Shown: piece by piece, positions 11,261 through 22,249 of the stretch | How the letters are laid out: every line of letters starts with the position of its first letter | How positions within the stretch are numbered: the stretch's first letter is position 1 | Source: Cymbidium sinense | Taxonomy: Eukaryota > Streptophyta > Magnoliopsida > Asparagales > Orchidaceae | DNA: 64,000 nt | Reading direction: 5' to 3' | Assembly (NCBI GenBank): GCA_021442155.1 | Contig: CM038216.1 | Span: 92,739,666 to 92,803,665 of the forward strand | Notes under the pieces: model-generated | Told to the model about the DNA's origin: nothing | Database searches by the model: none | The model's input: only the letters and a program-made list of their open reading frames with translations | Position numbers and translations under genes: made by a program

Positions 11261-11645
11261 CTTGAACCTTAAACCTACAACCCTAAACCCTAAACCCTAA
11301 ACCCAAAAAAATGTTAAACACTAAAGCCTAAATTAACCTTAAACCTTAAACCCTAAACTCTAAACACTAAACCCTAAGCCCTAAACCCTAACCCTAAATG
11401 CTGTCATGACCCCACTCTAATCCCTAAACCTAAAACCTGGACCCTAAAGCCTAAACTAATCCTAAACCATAAACCCCAACCCCAACCCCACCTCAAAGCC
11501 TAATCCCACCCTAAAACTAACCCCAAACTAAACTGCCACTCCTGCAACCCTACACTCCCTAAACCCACCCTAAAATTCCAGTGATCCTAGCATAAACCCT
11601 AAACCCTAAACCTCTCTCCCTAAACCCTAAACCCAACCAACCATA
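11261..11645 (+). repeat. Telomere-like block with an unusual C-rich interior
   Basis: From about 11,398 to 11,600 the CCCTAAA pattern is mixed with CCCAACCCC, CCCACCC and unrelated words such as TGTCATGACCCC. No coding or structural feature recognised. See the findings for the artefact question. Confidence 0.65.
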
Positions 11646-12390
11646 AAAACCTAAACCTAAACTAAATAAATAAAATAAAATAAATTAAAAAACTTAAACC
11701 TAAATAAGATAAAATAAAATTAAAAAACTAAACTAAACGTAAACCTAAACATAAAAATAAAATAAAATAAAAAAATAAAAATAAAGAAAACCTAAACACA
11801 ACTAAAAAAATAAACCTAAGAATAAAAAATCTTAATAAATTAAAAACTAAATGTAAAATAAAAATAAAAATAAAATAAACCTAAAATAAAATAAAATTAA
11901 AATTAAATAAAAACTAAACCTAAAAATACCTAAAAAAATAAATAAAATAAAACCATACCCTAAAATAAAAATAAAGTAAACAAAATAAAATAAACCTAAA
12001 TCTAAACTAAAATAAATTATGCCTAAACCAACCTAAAATAAACTAAACTAAACCTAAACGTAAACTAAATAAAATAAAATAAACTAAAAAGAAACTTAAA
12101 CCTAAACTAAAAAATAAAAATTAAAAATAAACCTAAAATAAAAATATAAAACCTAAACCTAAAAAAATAAAATAAAAATTTGAACCTAAACATAAAAATA
12201 AAAAATAAAACATAAACCTAAAAAATAAACTAAAATAAAAAACCTGAACTAAAATTAATAAACTAAACTAGATAAAAATCAAAAATAAACCTACATATAC
12301 ATAAAAATTAAAATTAAATAAAATAAATAAAAAATAAACTAAAAAACGTAAATAAACCTAAACCTACTAGTTTAATTAATTTAAAAAAAA
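11645..12390 (+). repeat. Composite-unit spacer 5 with boundary motif
   Basis: Landmark CCTAAGAATAAAAAATCTTA near 11,815 and AACTAAATGTAAAATAAAAA near 11,845. The boundary motif AAACCTACTAGTTTAATTAA lies at about 12,359-12,378, followed by an A-run. Confidence 0.8.
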
Positions 12391-12800
12391 TACCCTAAAC
12401 CCTAAATCCTAAACCCTAAACTAAACCCTAAACACTAAACCACACTACAACCCTAAACCTACATCATACACTAAACCTAAACCAATGCTCCCTAAACTCT
12501 AATCCTACCATCCCTAAACTAAACCCTAAACCCTCCACTAACTCCTACCACTAACCAACTTCTAACCACCCTAAACTCTACCATATGCACTAAACCCTCC
12601 CTGACTCCTCTCTAATCACTATGACCTCTTACAACCCTTTACCACTCCCTCCTCCACTCCTGCCCTAAACTAATTGTACCCTACCCTCCCAACTCCACTG
12701 AGCCCTACTCCACACCCTTCACCCCAACCACCTAAAAGTGATAAATTAAAAATAAACTTAAACCCTAAACCTAATAAACCTAAACCTAAACCTAAACCCT
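12391..12800 (+). repeat. C-rich telomere-derived block and degraded GRP leader
   Basis: From 12,430 to 12,730 the sequence is C/T/A-rich with CCACTAAC, CTCCCTAAA and CTACCA words rather than clean CCCTAAA. A leader remnant (GTGATAAATTAAAAATAAAC) starts at about 12,738. Confidence 0.65.
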
Positions 12801-12884
12801 AAGAATAAGCAGAACTTGTCCCTAAACAAAAAACTAAAAAGAAGAAATATTGAATGTGAATTTGTTCTCTATTTAAAAAAAACT
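12801..12884 (+). pseudogene. GRP relic reduced to its two ends, copy 6
   Basis: Only the first ~18 bases (AAGAATAAGCAGAACTTG) and the last ~45 bases of the usual GRP insert (AAAGAAGAAATATTGAATG through GTTCTCTATTT and the A-run) remain, separated by a short CCTAAACAAAAAACT. About 400 bases have been deleted. It keeps the usual leader before it and CCTAAA repeats after it. Confidence 0.85.
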
Positions 12885-13090
12885 AGAGAACCTAAAACAT
12901 GGACCCCAGACCTAAAACCTAAACCCCAATCCCTAAACCCTAAACTCTAAAAACCCTAAACCCTAAACCCTAAACCCTAAATCAAAAAATCCTAAGCACT
13001 AAACCCTAAACCATAAACTCTAAACCCTAGACCCTAAACCCTAAACCATAAACCCTAAACCCTAAACCCTTAACTAACCCTAAACCCTGA
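12885..13090 (+). repeat. Telomere-like block
   Basis: CCCTAAA variants with a three-unit clean run near 12,955-12,978. Confidence 0.88.
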
Positions 13091-13852
13091 ACCTGAAAAA
13101 GTTAAAAACATAAACAAAATAAAACCTAAAAATATAATAAATAAATAAACATAAACCATAATAAAATAAAGTAATAAAATAAAATAAAAACCTAAACTAA
13201 CACCTGAACTTAAACCTAAACCTAAACCAAAACCTAAAAAAAAATAAAAATAATAAATAGAAACTAAATTAAAATAAAATAAATAAAAGCCTAAACTAAA
13301 TTAAAAAATAAAACACCTTAACAAAATAAAAATTAAATGTAAAATAAAAATAAAATAAACTTAAAATAAAATAAAATAAAAACCTAAACCAAAAAAAACC
13401 TAAATGTGAAACTACAAAAAAAAACTAAGCCTAAAATAAACAAAATAAAATAAACAAAAACATAAGCTAAAATAAACTAAACTAAAATAAATAAAACCTA
13501 AACATGAACCTAAAATAAACTAAACCTAAACCCTAAACTAAATAAAGTAAAATAAACTAAAAATAAACCTAAACCTAAACTAAAAAATAAAACATAAAAA
13601 TAAACCTAAAATAAAGGATTAAACCTAAACCTAAAAAAATCAAAAATTAAACCTAAACTTTAAAAATAAAATAAAAAATAAACATAAACCTAAACCTAAA
13701 CATAAAAAATAAACTAAAATAAAAAAGCTAAACAAAAATAAATAAACCTAAAATAAATAAACTAAACTAAATAAAAATAAAAACTAAACCTAAATAATAA
13801 AAAAAATAAACTAAATAAACATAAATCTACCGGTTTACATAATTTTAAAATA
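13090..13852 (+). repeat. Composite-unit spacer 6 with boundary motif
   Basis: Landmark TTAAATGTAAAATAAAAATA near 13,331. The boundary motif AAATCTACCGGTTTACATAA lies at 13,823-13,842. Confidence 0.82.
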
Positions 13853-14110
13853 AACTTTAAACCCTAAACCCTAAACTCTAAACCCAAAATCCTAAACCCT
13901 AAACCCTAAACTCTAAAACTAAGACCCTAAGCCCTAAACCTTAACCCATAAAACCCTACACCCTAAATCCTAAACCCTAAACCTGGCCTGTGCCACTGTG
14001 CCATACCTAAACCCTAAACCTAAACCTCCCTAAACCCTGTGCCTACCCTACCACCACACCTCCCTGTGCCCCCCCTCCTGACCTACTCACTAACCTAAAC
14101 CCTAAACCTG
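13853..14110 (+). repeat. Telomere-like block with GC-rich insert at 13,983-14,095
   Basis: Ordinary CCCTAAA to 13,980, then CCTGGCCTGTGCCACTGTGC and a C-run (CCCCCC near 14,069) before the spacer resumes. No function recognised. Confidence 0.65.
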
Positions 14111-14800
14111 AAACCTCTAAACTAAAATCTAAATAAAATAAATAAAACCTCCAAAATAATAAATAATAAAATAAAAGCCTAAACTAACATAAACCTAAAC
14201 CTAAACCTAAACCAAAATAAAAATAAAAGTCTGATTAATAAATAAACCTCTAAATTAAAATAAAACACCTAAATACAAATTACATAAAATAAAATAAAAT
14301 AAAACTAATTAAAACCTAAACCTAAAAATAAACCTTAAATAAAATAAAACTAAACCCTAAACTAAAATAAATAAATTAAAATAAACCTAAACCTAAACTA
14401 AAATAAGCTAAATTGAAATAAATAAAACCTAAACCTAAAATAAATTATGTGTAAACACTAAACAAAATAAAATATACTAAAAATAAACATATACCTAAAC
14501 TAAAAAATAAAATCTAAAAATAAACCTAAAATCTAAACCTAAAAAAATAAAATAAAAACCTAAACCTAAAAATAAAAATAATACCTTAACCTAAAAAATA
14601 AATCAAAAATAAAACTAAACTAAAAAAATAAGCATAAACCTAAAAATAAAAAATAAACTAAGATAAAAAACCTAAACTAAAATAAATAATCCTAAAATAA
14701 TTAAACTAAGCTAAATAAAAAAATAAACCTACATAAAAATTAAAAATAAAATAAACTAAATAAATAAAAAATAAAGTAAATAAATTAAATAAACCTAAAC
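14110..14800 (+). repeat. Composite-unit spacer 7, boundary motif lost
   Basis: Same word order as other spacers but with degraded landmarks. It runs into CCTAAACCCTAAACC near 14,790 without the boundary motif. Confidence 0.7.
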
Positions 14801-15185
14801 CCTAAACCTTAAACCAAAATTAAACCCTAAACCCTAAACCCTAACCCTAACTCTAAATCTTAAACCATAAACCCTAACCCTAACCCTAAACCCTAAACCC
14901 TAAAACCCTAAACCCTAAACCTTAAACTAACCCTAAGCCATAAACCCTAAACCCTAAACCCTAAACCCTAAACCTTAAAAATCCTAAATCGTAAAGCCTA
15001 AACCCTAAACTAACCCTAAATCCTAAGCTAATCCTTAACCCTAAACCTAAACCCAAAACCCAAAACCCAAAACCCTAAAGCTGAAAAATTAAACCTTAAA
15101 CCCTAAACCCTAAATCATAACGCTAAACCCTAATACCTTAAACCCTAAAATCCTAAACCCTAAACCCTGAACCCTAAACCCTAAA
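14800..15185 (+). repeat. Telomere-like block
   Basis: About 385 bases of CCCTAAA variants, with a clean four-unit stretch near 14,942-14,970. Confidence 0.88.
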
Positions 15186-15938
15186 AACCTACACCTAAAC
15201 TAAATAAAACTTTAAAATAAAATAAATAAAAGAACCTAAACATAAATAAAATAGGAAAATAAAAAAAAACTAAAAACCTAAACTAAACTAAAAAAATAAA
15301 ATAAACCTAAGAATAAAAAACCTAAATAAAATAAAAACTAAATGTAAAATAAAAATAAAATAAAATAAAAACTAGATAAAAATGTAAACCTAAAAAATAA
15401 ACCTAAAACTAAATAAAAAAATAAAACCTAAACCCTAAACTAAAACAAAACCTAAACCTAAAATAAAATAAATAAATAAAATAACATAAACCTAAAATTA
15501 AACTAAAATAAATAAAACATAAACCTAAACCTAAAATAAACTAAATCTAAACATAAATCTAAGCTGAATAAAATAAATTAAACTAAAAATAAACTTAAAC
15601 ATAAACTAAAAAATAAAACCTAAAAGTAAACCTAAAATAAAAACCTAAAAACTAAACCTAAAAAATAAAATAAAAACCTAAACCTAAACCTAAAAATAAA
15701 AAAATAAAACCTAAATCTAAAAAATAAAAAAAATAAAATTCAACTAAAAAAATAAACCTAAACCTAAAGATAAACTAAAATAAAAAACTTAAACAAAAAT
15801 ACTAAACCTAAAATAAATAAACTAAACTAAATAAAAATAGAAATAAATATAAATAAAAAATAAAAAATAAAATAAACTCAAACAAATAAAAAATAAACTA
15901 AATAAACCTAAACCTACTTGTTTACTTAATTTAAAAAA
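15185..15938 (+). repeat. Composite-unit spacer 8 with boundary motif
   Basis: All landmarks are present: CCTAAGAATAAAAAACCTAA (about 15,306), AACTAAATGTAAAATAAAAA (about 15,337), AAAATTCAACTAAAAAAATA (about 15,735) and the boundary motif AACCTACTTGTTTACTTAAT at 15,911-15,930. Confidence 0.85.
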
Positions 15939-16234
15939 CCTAAACCTCGGACCCTAATCACTACCATAAATCTACCCTAAACCACTAAACCCTAAACTAA
16001 CTACCCAACCTACCTAAACCTACAACCCTAAACCCTAAACCCTAAACCCTAAACCCTAAACCTCATTAAACCCTAAACCCTAGCCCAATAACCCTAAACC
16101 CTAAACCCTAAACCACACCCTCTAAAACCCTAAACCCTAAACCCTAAACCCTAAACCCTAAAACATACAACCTACAACTCTAAACTCTAAACCGTAAACC
16201 ATAAACCCTAAACTAACCCTAAACTCTAAACCCT
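15939..16234 (+). repeat. Telomere-like block before GRP copy 7
   Basis: A C-rich irregular part (15,945-16,020) followed by five perfect CCCTAAA units at 16,026-16,060. The usual GTAACTAAATAAATT leader is absent before this GRP copy. Confidence 0.82.
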
Positions 16235-16727
16235 TAGAATGGGCAGAACCTTGATGGAAGGAACATTACCGTCAACTTGGCTTAGTCTAGATCTAGTGGT
16301 GGAGGTGAAGGCAGAGGCGATGGTTATCACAGTTGTGGTGGGGGATCTAGAGGTGTTGGTGCATATGGAAGTGGTGGTCAGAGCAGTAGTGGTTATGGAG
16401 GTGGGAGGAGTGAGAGAGGTTACAACCATGGTAGTGGCGGAGGGAGAGATTGGGAATATGATGGCGGATCACACTACTTGAGAGGCGAGGGTGGTTTTGA
16501 TGGGATTTAGAGAAATTGAAGAACGGCCGATCTGATCTACTGCTTATGGAACTATGTCTTTATAGTAGACATGATTATACTAATTTATAGTTTTTGATTT
16601 GCTCTAAGGGTGCTCATTTTTGATCTATGTCATCCCTTATGCCTTAGAAAACATGGGGTGCTACTTGGTTGATAAAATCAAAAGAAGAAATGTTGAATCT
16701 AAATTTGTTTTTTGTTTTAAAAAAAAC
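16235..16727 (+). pseudogene. Glycine-rich RNA-binding protein retro-fragment, copy 7 (no frameshift, one early stop)
   Basis: In the natural frame it reads NGQNLDGRNITVNLA, then TAG where QSR should begin, then an uninterrupted Gly-rich tail (SSGGGEGRG, YHSCGGGSRG, GAYGSGGQSSSGYGGG, RSERGYNHGSGGG, EYDGG, YLRGEGGFDG) to a TAG within a few codons of the natural end. The early TAG is a CAG-to-TAG change at the same codon as in copy 11 (49,889). The 3' UTR has a few substitutions but ends in the usual poly(A). The ATG-led frames at 16,226-16,481 are out of frame with this. Confidence 0.9.
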
Positions 16728-16949
16728 CTTAAACTCTAAACCCTAAACCCTAAACTAAAACTTAAACCCTAAACCTAAAACCTAAACCCTAAACCCTAAA
16801 CCCTAAACCCTAAACCCTAAACCCTAAAACCCTAAACCATAAACCCTAAAATCTACAACCCAAAACCCAAAACCCTAAACCTCAAACCCTAACCCTAAAT
16901 CATAAAACCAAAACTAACCCTAAACTCTAAACCCTAAACTAACCCTAAA
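16728..16949 (+). repeat. Telomere-like block ending at the first large non-telomeric segment
   Basis: CCCTAAA repeats with seven near-perfect units around 16,782-16,835; the last recognisable unit ends at about 16,949. Confidence 0.88.
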
Positions 16950-18600
16950 ACATGAATAATGATGTCATTAGGAGTAGATCTAAAGAATGACCTAATCCTA
17001 ACATAGTTATGGTAGCTAAAGAAAATGTCTTCAAGAGTCTTTCCCTTGACTATTAGATATTTGAATACCCTAAATCATATTATAATACCATATATTATTG
17101 TATAATATAGAATCTTATATTTGAGCATGTAGTGATGTGTTTTTTGATGTTATAAGATGTTTTGAAATGTTTTAGTATATTATGATATTGTGCCCTATAA
17201 TCTATATTAATATAAATTATAAAAATATTTATATAATAAATCAGATGATGAAATTTGTTAAATTTGAAGTGGGAATTAGGTTGTAGTACCAAATGTGTGC
17301 TATGCCACTTACTGTCTAAAAAGTAAGATTTTATGTTCAAAATAAATGTTATATGTTGTAGCATAGGATAGCATCATATATCATAATATATTATTCTACA
17401 CATTTTAAATTCTTATAGTATTTTACAATCATGCAGTCGAGCCTACACTAGCATTATTTATAAAAATGTTGATTTAGACTTTAAAATGGTGGAATTTGGC
17501 CAAATTCATAATAGGTAGAGCATGGCATCATAATATATTATATCAATTTAAAATATGTAAGTTATACGACTAAAATATATAGTTTTTTATTGTTTAGACT
17601 AATTTTATGATTTTTTTATCATAGGCAATCCCTTGTGATGTGATATGCAATATAGTATAATATCATATGTTATAGTGTACTATAATATAGGATGACATAA
17701 CATAGTGTAGCATCATGCATTATAGCATACTATTGTGTACTACTACTTGTTGTTTAGCATATTTTAGTTTGTCATAGCATGATGCAGTAGAGTTTGTACT
17801 GGTATAATTCATAAAAATATTGATTTATAAGCTGAGATGATGGGATTTCACCAAGTTTAAGGTAATCTTTAGGGAACATCATTAGGGGTGTGCTATGGTG
17901 TGTCATTTAATCAAAAGAATGGAATTTTGCATCCAGAATAAATGTTCATTTTTCAACCAAATTTTATAATTTTTTTGCTTAAGGTGATTCATTTTAAGGT
18001 GTAATGTAAAATAATATATTATATGAAAGCATATTAAAATTTAGTGTACATAACAATATAACTTCACATATATATGAATGTGGTGGTGTGTTACTAAATG
18101 TTATTGAACATTTTAGTATGTTTTACTTTTGTTATAATACATAGGGTCAAAACCCATAAAAATGTTAATTTGAAGGTTGAGATGGAAGAATTTGTCCAAA
18201 TTCATGGCACACACTAAGAAGCAACACCAAAATTATGCTATTTTGTACCATTTCTAATAGAAAAATAATAATTTTACATCCAAAATAAACATTATTCATA
18301 TTTTGAGAAAATTTTGCTATTTGTTCTTTTTAAGTGATTCTAATGAGGTGTAATGTAAGACAATATATTATATTATAGAAAATTATAATATAACTTCTTA
18401 TATTATAATATAATATAGTGCGTTAATTCACACTATAATATGTTTAACATGATTGTATAGTTAGTTTGAGCTTGCACCATCACAATTCAAAAAATGTTGA
18501 TTACAATGTTATGATGCTATATTTTGAACGAATACATTATAAGGCTTTTGGTTGAAGTATTAAAGGTGTGAATAAGAAAATACATACAATTTGATGGTAA
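16950..18600 (+). repeat. AT-rich diverged tandem repeat, period about 340 bp
   Basis: A marker ATAAAAATRTT[GA]ATTT followed by a GATG[AG]-[AT]GGAATTTG-like block recurs at about 17,219, 17,460, 17,811, 18,156 and 18,488 (spacings 241, 351, 345, 332). Each of the middle units is preceded by a TGCAGTMGAG-like or equivalent segment. Interspersed are TATAATATA-type words. No coding potential; the 89-codon minus frame at 17,095-17,364 is AT-rich noise. Confidence 0.7.
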
Positions 18601-19170
18601 TTCCATGTCAAGAAGATGGAGGGAGATCTACTAGGGGATCACACATGCATTGGGCATGACATGTTAGGGGTCTATATCGAGGGCATAGAAGAAGAAAATA
18701 TTCTAGGGATAAGGTTTGAATTTGATTTGATTATATGATTTATGGAATGAAGATCCACTAGGAATAAGAATTTATAATCCATCAAATATTAAGATCGAAT
18801 CAAATTTAATTTTTTTTGTTTTAATTAATCTAGAGGCATATCTACTATAGATATGGGCTCGAGTCTACTGGGGATCGGGTATATAAACCTTCCACTAGGG
18901 AAGGAAGTTGGAGTTATTCATTAGGGATTATGATTTGAGTTTGATTTCATAGATTTATTTGGGGATATATCCACTAGGGATAAGAGTTTGGTTTGATTTC
19001 TTTGATTTAGACTCTACTGGGAGAGTTGGTTTGGCTCTGCTGGATAGGTTGGTTATGAATTTGATTTTTTTGCTTGACTTGTTTATATATGATTTGGGGG
19101 TCCACTAGATAGAAGGGTGTCATTTAACTCCACTGGGGAAAATTAAAATGGGTTTAATTTAATCTGAGTT
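18600..19170. repeat. Region rich in a CCACTAGGG-like short motif
   Basis: Words such as TCTACTAGGGGATC, TCCACTAGGGATAAG, TCCACTAGGAATAAG and TCTACTGGGGATCGG recur at irregular spacing, linked by TTTGATTTGATT-like DNA. Looks like a decayed short-period repeat or part of an unrecognised element. Confidence 0.55.
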
Positions 19171-20940
19171 AATGTTTGGACCCTGTCAGTGTGCGGTGGA
19201 CCCACTAAGAAGGGGCTATATCAGCCTTGACCTACTTCAGGTTTAGAAATCCAAAGGGATAGTCTGCCGACTGAAAGGAAGAGCTAGCCAACCTAAGGGG
19301 TTGCCTTTCAGTGTGTAATGACTATGCTAAGAAGCTGGCGTAGCATAATTACACCTTCCAAAGCGAGGAACAACCGCGGGGGTGACCTGCTGGATGCACA
19401 ACAAATTGAACCAGACCCAGAGAGACTACTGAGTGAATGTCATTGGGGACTTATGTCAATTGAAAAGTACTCAGGATTAATTTTATCTTAGTTTCATGTG
19501 ATTTGATATGGTTTGTTTAGTTTACTTTGATTTTGAATTGAGTACATATCTCCTGGGGATGTGAGCTCAGTCAAATTTGATAGATTTAATTTATGAACTA
19601 TGTCGGTGTGCGATGGACCCACTGAGAAGGGACTATATCGGACTTGTCCTATCTCAAATTTATAAATCCAAAGGGATAGTCTACTGGCCGTGGGGTAGAG
19701 CTAGCCAACCTAAGGGGTTGCCTTTTGGTGTGCAACAACTGTGCTAGGAAAAAGGAGTAACAAACTTACATCTTTTAATGCATGGAACAACTGCTAGGGA
19801 GACCTATTGGTAGCACAACAAGTCAAACTAGACATAGGGCTGACTACTGAGTGAATATCGCTAGGGACTTATATCAACTAAAGAGTAGTGAGGTGATTCC
19901 TATAGGGAGTTTTACTGACACTACCCTAATAATAGGATACCAGCTTGGGAAAAGGTACCATTAAGGGTGTCCCCCTAAACCACAAGTGAATATATTTTTT
20001 ATTTATATGTTTGTGTGCACCCTGTTGGTGTGCAAGGGACCACACTGAGAAGGGGCTATGTCAGCCTTGAGCTATCTTAGATGTACTGGACCAAGGGAGA
20101 ATCTGCACATCCATAGGACGAATTCTCCATCCACAGGAGTGATTACTAGGAAAGGGGAACTATCCAACCTGATAGTAACCCGGGTAGTGTCTAAATGGGG
20201 TTGTAAAGGATGTGATCCAAATATAGTTCCCACAGGGGAGGTGCTGCTAGGAGCTTTATCCTCTACTCTAGAAAAGAAAGCCTATAGGTGTATGGTGGCC
20301 AACTCAAGAAGAAAGCGTAGCAGACTTACATCTACCATGTGTGGTGTATCCTAAGATGTAAGAACCAATCAACCTAAGGTGTATCTGTCAGTATAGTTAG
20401 AACAAACCAACCTAAGGTGCTTGTCAGTCTGCAACGATCAATCTGGAAAGAAAGCATGTAGGCTTACAACTTTCCAAGCTGAATTGATCATCGGGATTGT
20501 CTTTCATAGACGGGATAAATGTTATCTGACCTAGAATGATTACTAAGGGGGACCCTCGAGGATGGACTGGACCCAAACTTGAAGCAGTCAGGAGGGAAGG
20601 AATCGCTAGGGGACTTATCTTAAACCTCAAATATACTTGACCCCGTTAATGCACTAAGGCTAATCCAAGAAGAAAGCATACTAGACTCACATCCTCTTAA
20701 ACAAATCCAACATGAGGTAGCTTACCAGCCACACAGTAAAGCCTACTAAACTAACAAGGCACTCATTAGTGTGTAGTGGCCAAGTAAAGAAGGAAATCAT
20801 AATAGGCTTACATCCTCCAAAGCAAGAAGACTAATGGGGTGACACACTAGTAGATTAGCTTATCAATCCATCTTAGAGTAGCTAATGAGTGATTACCATT
20901 GGGGGCATTATCTTAACTTAGAGTAGCCTGAGATAAAAGA
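19170..20940 (+). repeat. Tandem repeat, period about 420 bp, three clear units plus fragments
   Basis: A block starting TGTCAGTGTGCGGTGGACCC at 19,184 recurs at 19,601 and 20,023 (spacings 417 and 422). Each unit contains CACTRAGAAGGGGCTATRTC; the first two share AGCTAGCCAACCTAAGGGGT and GACTACTGAGTGAATRTC. After 20,300, partial blocks of the AAGAAAGC…CTTACATC part recur at about 20,310, 20,448, 20,668 and 20,795. Small frames (20,058-20,354 plus, 20,424-20,630 minus) fall inside and are not convincing genes. Confidence 0.75.
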
Positions 20941-21014
20941 TATGTGTTGGTTTTATATGTTTATGTGTAGTTTGTGTTTGTATTGTGTTTGTTGATGTTT
21001 TCTCTGGAATAGGG

Positions 21015-22195
21015 AAAAGAAATGACACCACATAGAGTTCAGGAATATTTTATTTAGATGACCAAATACGGCATTAAGGAATAAACATATTATTTTAAAA
21101 GATAAACATGCCCTTTTTAATGGATTCAATCATTTTAATAAAAGACTCCTAGGGCTAATGGGTCTTTCTTGTACCAGAGTATTTTTCCCTAAATTACATG
21201 GAAAAGTAGAACAGGGTTTATTTTATCCTGGGATCATGGTTCCCTATAAAGGCAATCCTCTATAGTTAATTACATCTTAGGAAGGGTCTCTTCCTAAGAA
21301 TACTCTTGATTAAAAAAATAAGTGGTTATTTCTAAAGACTACTAAGGTAGCTTTCAAAGGATTGATTTTTGGAAATTCAATTGGGATAGGTCCAAATTGA
21401 AGAGAGTTATTTTCAAGAGTCAAATGGGATAAAGTAGGAAATGTCTATTAATACTGGGATACCCAGTAGACATCTCAACTATCCTATGATTGGGCTTCAA
21501 ATTTGGGATTTTAATTTTAGAGTTCAAGTTATCATTTTCATAGAAATCTAGGGCTTAGATTTTAGCAACACAAGACTGCAGAAATGCCTAGGGTTGAAGA
21601 CTTATTCCTAAAGGATGCTTAACCTAGTCTCGGTGCTTGACACATGTCGATGCTGACTAATTCTATCCTTGGGAATCATTAGCCATTCTCCTCACTTGAG
21701 GGAACTAACCTATCCCTGACTCTTTTGGACATACAACCTACCTGGAGAAGGCTTCCATCTAATACCACCTTTTAAATTCATGAAGTCAAGTCACATGTAT
21801 GCAAGATGGCTGGGCTGTTGTATTCTTTGGAAAGAAATCTATGAACCTAGATTCACTCCCTAATCTCTAAAATTATGGAAGCCATGAGGATGCACCAAAC
21901 TAATGCATATTTTTCAAATTTTAGGAATTTTTGACTCAAGATTCATTTTAGGTCATAGGAATACAATTTATGCCTAATGCATGCAATTTGAAAAAGATTA
22001 TGTGCCAAATCAAAATAGAAGAAGGTGTACTTCCATCATAGGCTCTCAAAGGTTAAGGCTAGGTTCTCTGGCAAGGATGGAAGTCCTTCATTATCAAGAG
22101 TGAAACAATATGATTTATGCATGATGTTAAAACATCCAGCTAAGGGGTTGCTACATATTTTATCTATCTTTAATGCCTAGGCTTTTATATGAGGA
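21015..22195 (+). repeat. Dispersed non-coding repeat, second copy
   Basis: Partner of the inverted copy at 1-1,230. Shared anchors run from CTATGTGGTGTC-type sequence (complement near 21,030) through CTTGATTAAAAAAATAAGTGG (about 21,307) to CATCCAGCTAAGGGGTTGCT (about 22,132). Identity is partial, so the two copies are old. Confidence 0.75.
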
Positions 22196-22249
22196 TTATG
22201 AGTTGTATTTATTTTTATGTTTCAATTAATTTAGTTGGATAGAAAATTT

